From the NCBI GenBank assembly GCA_022787565.1, contig JALFVN010000002.1:1-64000 (forward strand): 64,000 nt of DNA. Reading direction: 5' to 3'. The notes beneath the pieces are model-generated. The model was not told the origin of the DNA. It did not search any database and worked only from the letters and a program-made list of their open reading frames with translations. A program made the translations under genes and the position numbers. Shown here piece after piece: positions 43,507-50,412 of this stretch (position 1 is its first letter; each line of letters begins with the position of its first letter). Source of the stretch: Clostridiales bacterium. GTDB lineage: Bacteria > Bacillota > Clostridia > Oscillospirales > Oscillospiraceae.

Positions 43507-44586
43507 ATGAGAAAAGAATTTTTTGCGCCGGGCAGAACGGAACTTGCCGGCAACCATACGGATCACCAAAGGGGCCGGATCCTGGCTTCCGCAGTGGATC
43601 TGGGTCTCCACGCGGTATGCGAGGTAAATGGGAGCAGCACCATCCGCGTCCATTCAGAGGGCTTCAACAGATTTGATGTAAAGATAAACCAGCAAAGTAT
43701 CCGCACGGCTGAGTTCGGTACGCCGAAGGCTCTGGTGAGGGGCCTTGTGGCGGAATTCACGGAGCTGGGCTTGAATATCGGCGGCTTTAACGCGGAGATC
43801 AGGAGCACCCTGCCTGCAGGCTCCGGGCTCAGCTCCTCGGCTGCCTTTGCTGTGCTGATCGGAAAGATCCTCAACAGCTTCTTTAACGACGGGAAGCTGG
43901 AGCCCATCGTCATTGCCAGGGCCGCTCAGCAGGCGGAGAACAAATATTTCGGGAAGCCCTGCGGGCTGATGGATCAGCTCACCTGCGCCATGGGCCATAC
44001 CATTTATGTGGACTTTAAAACCAATGAGATCGAGCCCATAAAGGCCGATTTCGGCGCCATGGGCCTGACCATGTGCCTGACCGATACCGGCGGCAGCCAT
44101 GCCGGGCTGGACACCTCCTATGCCCGCATCCCCGCGGATATGATCTATATCGCAAACCTTTTCGACAAGGGCGTTTTGAGCGATGTGGACCCGGAGGAAT
44201 TCCGGAGCAAGGGCTGGGACCCGGCAAACCGCCCGGTCCGCCGCGCCATGCACTTTTTCGACGAGAACGAGCGGGTCCCCCAGATGCGCGACGCCCTGAA
44301 AGCCGGCGACGGGAACACCTATATGCGTCTGATGAACGAGTCCGGCCGCTCCTCGGAGAAGCTTTTGAACAACATCATCACCAGCGCCACCGGCGACACC
44401 AAGCTGGCCCAGGGGCTGGACAGGAGCGAACGGCTGCTGAAAGGCCGGGGCGCCTGGCGTGTCCACGGCGGCGGCTTTGCCGGCTGCGTCCAGGCCCTGA
44501 TGCCCACGGACTACTTCCCGGTTTATCAGGCCGCCATGGAAGAAGAATTCGGCCCCGGTACCTGCAGGGAAATCAAATTGGTATAA
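43507..44586 (+). CDS. galK: Galactokinase
   Basis: A 359-residue GHMP kinase. The galactokinase signature is GRTELAGNHTDHQRG near residue 9 (a known clostridial variant of GRVNLIGEHTDY). The GHMP ATP motif is LPAGSGLSSSAAFAVLIG near residue 98, and the third motif is VHGGGFAGCVQAL near residue 319. It makes galactose 1-phosphate for the Leloir pathway; galT and galE are not present in the window. It has its own promoter and terminator. Confidence 0.93.
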   Translation: MRKEFFAPGRTELAGNHTDHQRGRILASAVDLGLHAVCEVNGSSTIRVHSEGFNRFDVKINQQSIRTAEFGTPKALVRGLVAEFTELGLNIGGFNAEIRSTLPAGSGLSSSAAFAVLIGKILNSFFNDGKLEPIVIARAAQQAENKYFGKPCGLMDQLTCAMGHTIYVDFKTNEIEPIKADFGAMGLTMCLTDTGGSHAGLDTSYARIPADMIYIANLFDKGVLSDVDPEEFRSKGWDPANRPVRRAMHFFDENERVPQMRDALKAGDGNTYMRLMNESGRSSEKLLNNIITSATGDTKLAQGLDRSERLLKGRGAWRVHGGGFAGCVQALMPTDYFPVYQAAMEEEFGPGTCREIKLV

Positions 44587-44596
44587 AACAGATATA

Positions 44597-44630
44597 AAAC
44601 GGTATCCGCATGATGCGAATACCGTTTTTT
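44597..44630 (+). terminator. Rho-independent terminator
   Basis: The stem AAACGGTATcCGCA / TGCGaATACCGTTT, with TGA loop, is followed by a T run. Confidence 0.85.
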
Positions 44631-44649
44631 GCCTATGAGGGGGAAAAAC

Positions 44650-45144
44650 ATGAAAATATGTCCGAAATGCGGTGCAGATGTTGAGGGACTGATTTACCGC
44701 TGCGATTTGTGCTATGCGTTGCTGGACCCTCGGATTACCTTTTTCAGATCAGTAGACTATACGCTCCCGGCGTGTGTAGGTTTTTCTTCCTTGAGCGGGA
44801 GTATGCTGGAAGCGTTGGAGCCGGATGACCCAGCAAACTATAGCAGTTTTCTGGAGAAAATCGAGTTTGATCTGTACTGCTGGCCTGAATCTCTGATCCG
44901 TTCAGAAAAAGTTCGAAATCGCGTCTGGTATTCCGCAAAGCAGAAATTTGCCAGAGTGTATGCGGTTGTTGACATCAATGATTATGTTTATGGGAATCAG
45001 GACGAAAAAACAAGCTTGGTTGCAGAAGCTTTGCTCCATGGCATTTTGTCATTGCATGCCCGGCTGCAAAAGGACAAACACGGCATTGACGAGATCGTGG
45101 CGAAGGCTGAAAAGACCCTTGTGCCGAAAATTATGGAAGAATAA
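44650..45144 (+). CDS. Zinc-ribbon protein, possible immunity protein
   Basis: A 164-residue protein. The N-terminal C-X2-C...C-X2-C ribbon (ICPKCGADVEGLIYRCDLCYALL) is followed by a domain with IEFDLYCWPESLIRSEKVRNRVWYSAKQKFARVYAVVDINDY and a helical C-terminus. That second part resembles small immunity proteins found next to polymorphic toxins, a family feature inferred from pattern and from the Rhs fragment downstream. ATG 44650 has a GAGGGGG site 6 bp upstream. AT-richer than neighbouring genes. Function unproven. Confidence 0.5.
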   Translation: MKICPKCGADVEGLIYRCDLCYALLDPRITFFRSVDYTLPACVGFSSLSGSMLEALEPDDPANYSSFLEKIEFDLYCWPESLIRSEKVRNRVWYSAKQKFARVYAVVDINDYVYGNQDEKTSLVAEALLHGILSLHARLQKDKHGIDEIVAKAEKTLVPKIMEE

Positions 45145-45280
45145 TTATTTGAGAATATGTTCGGCCGAAAACAGTGCTCAGTTATTACGATTGTGTCCCT
45201 GCTGCTTTTTGCTGCGATAATTGGCCTTTCAATTTCTATGAGTAAGATCATATCTATCACAAATGATCGGAGGTATATTT

Positions 45281-45724
45281 ATGGCTTCTATCTCCCGTAT
45301 TCTTAAATCTACTGTTCTCGCAATATTCTTTCTTATAGTATTTTTGCTGTCAGGATGCTTTAAAAATCCTATGAAATGCCCTTATGACTATCCGGGATCG
45401 GTGTGGGAAAGCGACTCTCCATATATTGTCCTATACATAAATGAAAATGGCGTTTTTGATGAAGAAAGTCCAGATCCTAATGGTCAAGCATTTTTAAAAA
45501 TAGATGGAGAACTGAAACAAGTCCTTTTTTGTGCAGAACCTATTACCATATGTGCGCCGATTTATGATTATGAAATGTGCAAAGAGGCAGGAGCGCTTAT
45601 TCCTGAAGCATTACTGTTGGACACAGAATGTCACTATTATGAAGATAAAATAGTAATGAAGATCATTGAAGATCATGTCTATGAGGGGGAATATAAGGAA
45701 GTAATTCTTGAGCGAATAAAGTAA
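45281..45724 (+). CDS. Small lipoprotein, unknown function
   Basis: A 147-residue protein, unrecognised. The signal peptide ILKSTVLAIFFLIVFLLSGC ends in lipobox LSGC; the mature part is an acidic beta-rich domain (SDSPYIVLYINENGVFDEE... HYYEDKIVMKIIEDH). ATG 45281 is chosen over ATG 45263 because GGAGG lies 9 bp ahead. It is the second small gene between the terminator after galK and the Rhs fragment. A lipoprotein in such a place is often an immunity factor for a secreted toxin, but this is inference only. Confidence 0.55.
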   Translation: MASISRILKSTVLAIFFLIVFLLSGCFKNPMKCPYDYPGSVWESDSPYIVLYINENGVFDEESPDPNGQAFLKIDGELKQVLFCAEPITICAPIYDYEMCKEAGALIPEALLLDTECHYYEDKIVMKIIEDHVYEGEYKEVILERIK

Positions 45725-45757
45725 TGCGCAGTTGAATAGGGCGTCCTTGCAGAATAA

Positions 45758-46861
45758 TTCTGTGAGAACGCCTTCACCTGGGTCAACGGCAGACGGCTGG
45801 CAAGTGCCGCGAACACCGCCGAAAATCTGACCGCCTCCTACACCTACGACGCTGACGGCCTCAGGCTTACAAAAACCATCAACGGCGTGGAGCACAAGTA
45901 CCTCTGGCAGGGCAGCAAGCTGGTCTCCGAGTACTATGACGGCAAAGAACTGGAGTTCTTCTATGACGAGAGCGGCAATCCTTACGCTTTCTCCTACAAA
46001 GCCAGTTCCACCGCAACGCCCGTCACCTACTACTACCTGACCAACCTGCAGGGCGACGTCATGGGCATCCTGGACAGCAGCGGAACCAGCGTCGCCGCCT
46101 ACACCTACAACGCCTGGGGCAAGCTCCTCTCCTCCACCGGCGATCTGGCCAGCATCAACCCGCTGCGGTACAGAGGCTACTACTACGACGCCGAGACAGG
46201 ACTCTATTATGTATCCAGCCGTTATTACGATCCTGAGATCGGGCGGTTTATTAATGCGGATGATGTGGATCTGCTGGGTGCAAATGGCGACTTTGCCAGT
46301 TTGAATCTCTTTGCATATTGCGGAAACAATCCAATTACCAGAGTAGACGAAAATGGGCATCTTTGGAATACCATTATCGGTGCTGCAGCAGGCGCATTGG
46401 TTGGAGGAATCACTGCCGCAATTATGGGTACTGATATAAAAGCTGGTGTGGTAAGTGGTGCAGTTAATGGAGCGATTACAGGTGCGGCTGTCGATTTTGC
46501 GATTGCTACAGGTGGTGCAGGAATCGTTGCTTTTGCAGCTGTAACAATTGCCGGCGGAATTGGCGGTGCAGCAAGTTCATATGTAAACCAACGAATGAAC
46601 GGAAAATCTCATGATGAAATTGACGTTGGGACTGTAATTATGGATGGAGTTTGGGGGGCCGTTGGTGCGGCACTAACGTTCGGTGTAGCTGATGTTGGAG
46701 GGCCACAAGCGCAAACGTTGAGACAAATTTTCAAGCAGCCTGTAAAAAAAATACTGAATCAAGCAGCCAATGATTTTGCTACGTCATTTGTTATTTCTGC
46801 AAGTACATGGCTAAACGCTACAAAAATGAATTATTTGAGACAGACCGCTAATGTAAAATAA
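45758..46861 (+). pseudogene. Orphan C-terminal tip of an Rhs/YD-repeat polymorphic toxin
   Basis: The frame opens abruptly at 45758 after a stop, with no start codon or ribosome site, and runs 367 residues. It starts with YD-repeat text (LTASYTYDADGLRLTKTING) and continues to the Rhs core end (RYRGYYYDAETGLYYVSSRYYDPEIGRFINADD... NLFAYCGNNPI), which normally marks the junction to a toxin tip. The tip is glycine/alanine-rich and hydrophobic (residues 205-265), then KKILNQAANDFATSF. The 5' part of the Rhs gene, usually thousands of bases, is missing. A downstream start at GTG 45887 is possible but unlikely. Confidence 0.75.
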
Positions 46862-46871
46862 GGAGTATGGA

Positions 46872-47414
46872 ATGAAAAAATATCTCGGATCAGCGATGAC
46901 TGTTTTTGCCGCAATTGTTTCTCCTTGCTTTATTCTATGCCCTGTCATCTTCGGAGCTTCAATGTTTACTGTTGAAATAAACGTTGCTTCTATTTGCCTC
47001 TTCGTAATGTGTTTATCTTGTAGCGTGTTATGGTCATGTTATTTGTGGAAGGCAAAAAATCAGCTTTACTCATGGGGAGAATTTAAAGAAAATTCCGTAT
47101 ACGTCTCCGTTCTGTTTCAAAAGCAATTTACTATTGAATATGACAAGTGTAAAGGCTGTGGAATCGGTATGTATAGGCATGCCTTTATGAATTCACAAAA
47201 TTCCATACTTGGCTCGAACGTTTATTTCATTTTTATGTCTTTAGACTACTTCCCCGAAAAATACAGAACGCAGATCAATCTGTGGAAACCGTCTCAACGG
47301 CAAATCAAAGTTCGATTCAGCAAGAAGCTCTATTCTTATTTGATGACTGTACTCCCCAAAAAGCAGGCAATGATGTTGAAGGCCGACTATGAGAGATATA
47401 TCAAGCAAAAATAG
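46872..47414 (+). CDS. Two-helix membrane protein, probable immunity to the Rhs tip
   Basis: A 180-residue protein with two transmembrane segments (about residues 8-28 and 34-58) and a soluble C-terminal half (KQFTIEYDKCKGCGIGMYRHAFM). It starts 10 bp after the toxin tip stop, with AAGGAG ahead, the standard place for a cognate immunity gene. Family not recognised. AT-rich. The membrane position would suit protection against a membrane-acting toxin, consistent with the hydrophobic tip (inference). Confidence 0.6.
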   Translation: MKKYLGSAMTVFAAIVSPCFILCPVIFGASMFTVEINVASICLFVMCLSCSVLWSCYLWKAKNQLYSWGEFKENSVYVSVLFQKQFTIEYDKCKGCGIGMYRHAFMNSQNSILGSNVYFIFMSLDYFPEKYRTQINLWKPSQRQIKVRFSKKLYSYLMTVLPKKQAMMLKADYERYIKQK

Positions 47415-47554
47415 CCGACTGATAGCTACTTCTTTCCAAAAAACAACATTACTAAACTTAAAGTCAGCCCTTTTGGGGAGACCACAGTGAATCTCTCCCC
47501 AATCCGGCAAAAGGGCGCAGTTTCCCCCTAACGGAAGCTGCGCTCTTACTAAAA

Positions 47555-47740
47555 AACGGCACCACCGGCGCGTCTGTCACGGTCACGGGAGGCGGAGGGG
47601 TACGCAGCTACCGCTGGTGCGGCAAGGACCGGACGCTGAATAACAGCGACGATCTGATCACCACCATGGTCCTCGACTACTATACTGGTAAGCATAAAGG
47701 AGATGGCGGAATGGTTGTAAAAATAATTGCTGGAAAATAA
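47555..47740 (+). pseudogene. Second orphan tip fragment
   Basis: A 62-codon open stretch without start codon: NGTTGASVTVTGGGGVRSYRW-type beta-repeat text from a large secreted protein is joined to a short unrelated tail (YYTGKHKGDGGMVVKIIAGK) before a stop. This looks like a second truncated tip, followed 15 bp later by another immunity-like gene. The GC-rich fragment stands out against the AT-rich surroundings. Hairpins occupy 47470-47550. Confidence 0.45.
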
Positions 47741-47755
47741 GTAAGGAGGCTTTTC

Positions 47756-48196
47756 ATGCATATAACATATGATACTGCTATGCAGCTCTATGCTCTGGGC
47801 TTTTATTCAAAAGTGCAGCAAGAGTATCCAAACAGAAACATGGTGTTTTGCAAGAACGATATATGTTTTTCTTTAGGCGGAAACATTTCTGACCCTCTGA
47901 CTGATGAGGAAAAACAGCTCATAAGCGGCAGTGTATGGCTTCCAGATCAATCTGATCTGCAAGATTGGCTTGAGGAGAACGACTTCTCATACTCAATATC
48001 TGTAAATCAAAATCGCCGCCTCGTCGAGTGTGTTGACCTGATTACTGGCACAAAATATACAAGTAGTTCATCAATTCCAGTAAGAGATGCTTTAGCAGCA
48101 AATATAAGAAAAATACTGAAGCGTAAAGAGAGAAAATTCAACACAAAAACTTTTGCAGAGATGGGAGCCTATAAAATTATCAAATCGGAGCAATAG
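47756..48196 (+). CDS. Probable immunity protein or unknown cassette gene
   Basis: A 146-residue protein, unrecognised, with mixed alpha/beta composition (MQLYALGFYSKVQQEYP, LISGSVWLPDQSDLQDWLEENDF, FSYSISVNQNRRLVECVDL). It has a strong AAGGAGG site 7 bp upstream of ATG. Position right after a toxin-tip fragment and AT-rich composition suggest an immunity gene stranded in an orphan cassette array. Confidence 0.5.
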   Translation: MHITYDTAMQLYALGFYSKVQQEYPNRNMVFCKNDICFSLGGNISDPLTDEEKQLISGSVWLPDQSDLQDWLEENDFSYSISVNQNRRLVECVDLITGTKYTSSSSIPVRDALAANIRKILKRKERKFNTKTFAEMGAYKIIKSEQ

Positions 48197-48207
48197 GAGC
48201 CAAAGAA

Positions 48208-48232
48208 AGAGGGGCGGTTTTCCGCCCCTCTT
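48208..48232 (-). terminator. Terminator for vanY
   Basis: The stem GAGGGGCGG / CCGCCCCTC with a TTTTT-type loop; on the minus strand it is followed by TTTCTTTGG. It can also stop plus-strand readthrough from the cassette. Confidence 0.65.
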
Positions 48233-48242
48233 GATGACTTGT

Positions 48243-49037
48243 TTACTTGTACAGCGCCAAAAACTCCTCCAGGCAGAGGCCGTGCTCCATGATGTAGGTA
48301 GCGGCCTCCACGCCCACATAGCGGAAATGCCAGGGCTCGTAGATGATGCCGGTCACGTCTTCCTTATCCTTGGGATAACGGACAATGAAGCCGTACTCCT
48401 GGCAGTGCTGGCTCATCCACTGGTACATGGCCGTATTTTCAAGGCTGCTGTCCTTGACCTCGTAATAGCGGTCGGTGATGTCGCAGGCCAGACCGGTCTG
48501 ATGCTCGCTGGTGCCCGGCGGCGCGACGATGGTCTTGGCCACTTCTTCGCCGTACTGGGCCACCTTGCGGTTATACAGATACTGCTGGGTGGCGTAGTCC
48601 CGGTAGCCGGAGGACAGATAAACGCTCAGTCCCTCCGCTCTGGCGGCGGCTACAAATTCCTTCATGGGCTCGATAATGCGGCTGTCCAGAGGCTGGCCTT
48701 CCAGGGTATCGGTGCTGGGGGTGTAATCGCCGATGGGGTTATCCAGATTGGCCAGGATGAATTCCCAACTGGTAATGTCGATCTGGGGCAGGTCGCTGTC
48801 TACAGGCTCCGGGGTCGCCTCCGGGGCCTCACTCTCCACAGGCGCCTCGGAAACAAGGGGGCTCTCCTCGGGGACAGCTGACGGCGCGGGGGTTTCCACC
48901 GGGGCGGCACTCTCGGCCGGGGCCTTGTTCAGCTCCATGCTCTTGGGCGCGGCCATAAAACTCATATAGGAACAGACGGCAAATGCAACAAGCAAGATAA
49001 GTCCGAAAATGATGCGGACAATACGTTTTCCACTCAT
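48243..49037 (-). CDS. D-alanyl-D-alanine carboxypeptidase, VanY family
   Basis: A 264-residue protein: N-terminal membrane anchor (IVRIIFGLILLVAFAVCSY), a Pro/Glu/Ser/Ala-rich spacer to about residue 85, then the VanY/LAS peptidase domain with SSGYRDYATQQYLYN, the zinc motif SEHQTGLACDIT (His and Asp ligands) and EPWHFRYVG (His). It trims peptidoglycan stem peptides outside the membrane. ATG 49037 is chosen for AGGAGG ahead; the longer frame to 49208 is not supported. It stands alone, next to the toxin cassette, and does not by itself imply vancomycin resistance. Confidence 0.9.
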   Translation of the reverse strand: MSGKRIVRIIFGLILLVAFAVCSYMSFMAAPKSMELNKAPAESAAPVETPAPSAVPEESPLVSEAPVESEAPEATPEPVDSDLPQIDITSWEFILANLDNPIGDYTPSTDTLEGQPLDSRIIEPMKEFVAAARAEGLSVYLSSGYRDYATQQYLYNRKVAQYGEEVAKTIVAPPGTSEHQTGLACDITDRYYEVKDSSLENTAMYQWMSQHCQEYGFIVRYPKDKEDVTGIIYEPWHFRYVGVEAATYIMEHGLCLEEFLALYK

Positions 49038-49382
49038 AATAAGCCTCCTGTAATACTCTTTTCCAACAAAAAGCAGACCTTGTCTGCATTTTATGGGAGT
49101 ATGGTATAAAATGCCGGAGATCCAGCGCGTTATATTATAATACCATTGCCGGAACAACATTGCAAGCCTGACAGGACAACTTTTCTCCGGCGAAAGGCAG
49201 AATGGCAACAGGGGCGCGCCGGTCTTTTTTCATCCCTCAGAGCGGGAAAGGCCAAAGAGACATCTCCCAATACAGGGTATCAATTTTTCCAAGCCTGAGT
49301 CAACTTAATCTTTCTGAAGAAAGCTGCCGGAGACCCGGCGCGCTCGGGAGAGAGTCTTTCCGCCGGGCCCCATTTACAAGTA

Positions 49383-49411
49383 TTGACATGATTTTCGTTA
49401 AACGCTATAAT
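49383..49411 (+). promoter_or_regulatory. Full-consensus promoter
   Basis: TTGACA, exactly 17 bp, TATAAT. It drives the zinc-ribbon gene at 49474 with a leader of about 55 nt. The rest of 49038-49382 holds GC-rich inverted repeats around 49326-49372 and no supported gene. Confidence 0.85.
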
Positions 49412-49473
49412 AAAAACATCCCCGAACACAGGAGAAAAAAGGGAAAAGAGAGAAAAGAAAAGGAGAAATGAAA

Positions 49474-49770
49474 ATGGCATACTGTAAAAATTGCGGAGCA
49501 GTGATCGACGATCTGGCCACTATATGCCCCCGGTGTGGTGTGTATCAGGAGACAAAACCTGCAGTGGTTGACAACGGCGGCTTCGGCTGGGGCCTCCTTG
49601 GCTTCTGCATCCCCATCGTCGGCCTCATTCTGTTCCTTGTCTGGAAAGACACCAAGCCCAAAACTTCCAAAGCAGCAGGCGTAGGCGCTCTGGTCTCCGT
49701 TATTGTTCTGGTCGTGTTCTATATTCTTATGATTGCCTTGGGCGTCGGCGCGGCAATGATGGGATATTGA
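49474..49770 (+). CDS. Zinc-ribbon membrane protein
   Basis: A 98-residue protein: N-terminal zinc ribbon YCKNCGAVIDDLATICPRCG, a hydrophobic helix (FGWGLLGFCIPIVGLILFLVW) and a second helix (GVGALVSVIVLVVFYILMIALGVGAAM). ATG 49474 is chosen because AGGAG lies 8 bp upstream, whereas ATG 49468 is too close. Function unknown; such small ribbon proteins are widespread in gut clostridia. Expression should be high given the perfect promoter. Confidence 0.8.
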   Translation: MAYCKNCGAVIDDLATICPRCGVYQETKPAVVDNGGFGWGLLGFCIPIVGLILFLVWKDTKPKTSKAAGVGALVSVIVLVVFYILMIALGVGAAMMGY

Positions 49771-49771
49771 A

Positions 49772-50134
49772 GTGAAACGAATGCTCTATAAATGGCTGCC
49801 CATTATTTTCGGCTGCCATTGCAGAGGCGACCGTTCATTTTATTATCGCGGGGAACAATTCCCGATTTGCGCAAGATGTACAGGAGAACTGCTGGGGATA
49901 ATTTTCTCCCTGTTCTCCTGTTTCTTCTTCCGGCTGCCGGCATGGCTTTCCGCTGTTTTTACGCTGCCTTTGTGCGTGGACGGCCTGGTTCAGCTGAAAA
50001 CAAGCTATGAAAGCACCAATGTAAAGAGAGTTGTTACAGGCTTTCTCTTTGGCTACGGCCTGTTTATGCTCTTTGCTCTTTCGGTCATTTATGTTTTTCA
50101 GTTTGGACACAGCATCGGTGAGATGCTGCGCTGA
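49772..50134 (+). CDS. DUF2085 membrane protein
   Basis: A 120-residue protein with the DUF2085 signature CHCRGDRSFYYRGEQFPICARCTGELLG (two Cys pairs) followed by three hydrophobic segments. The GTG start at 49772 is 2 bp after the zinc-ribbon stop, indicating one operon; ATG 49781 is an alternative. Function unknown. Confidence 0.85.
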   Translation: MKRMLYKWLPIIFGCHCRGDRSFYYRGEQFPICARCTGELLGIIFSLFSCFFFRLPAWLSAVFTLPLCVDGLVQLKTSYESTNVKRVVTGFLFGYGLFMLFALSVIYVFQFGHSIGEMLR

Positions 50135-50178
50135 ATAAACTGAGCCGGTAAACCGGCAAACGCATTGAAAATAATAAT

Positions 50179-50390
50179 TGAGCCCGCCGGGAGACCGGCG
50201 GGCTCAAGGCGTCGACGAAGTTCGACGCCTTGAAAACTTATTCAGGAGTATTCAAAAATACTCCTGAATAAGAATAGATTGAACGCTGAAAGGGGACTCC
50301 CGTCCCCTCTCTGCGCTCTCCCCATGCATTTCTATACGCCGCCGATAGCTTTGTCTACAGTCTGAGCCCGCCGGGAAACCGGCGGGCTCA
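50179..50390 (+). repeat. Palindrome-rich element flanked by duplicated hairpins, copy 3 (diverged)
   Basis: Direct copies of TGAGCCCGCCGG-GARA-CCGGCGGGCTCA at 50179-50206 and 50363-50390 (one mismatch) flank 156 bp holding AAGGCGTCGA/TCGACGCCTT, TTATTCAGGAGTATT with its complement, and an AGGGGAC/GTCCCCT hairpin. The end of the body (GCTTTGTCTACAGTCTGA) matches the end of copy 1 (GCTTTGTCTATAGTCTGA) and the beginning (CTCAAGGCGTCGACGAAGT) resembles that of copy 1; the interior is different. Confidence 0.75.
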
Positions 50391-50412
50391 GTGTGCTTAT
50401 ATGGTTTGTGAA

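Noticed and set aside
45157..45306. 49-codon frame with a hydrophobic stretch between the zinc-ribbon and lipoprotein genes
   Set aside because: It overlaps the better-supported lipoprotein start, has only a weak GAG site upstream and no recognised homology; kept as a possibility only.
48243..49037. VanY-type gene read as vancomycin resistance
   Set aside because: No vanHAX, vanS/R or related genes are nearby; VanY-family peptidases are common housekeeping enzymes.
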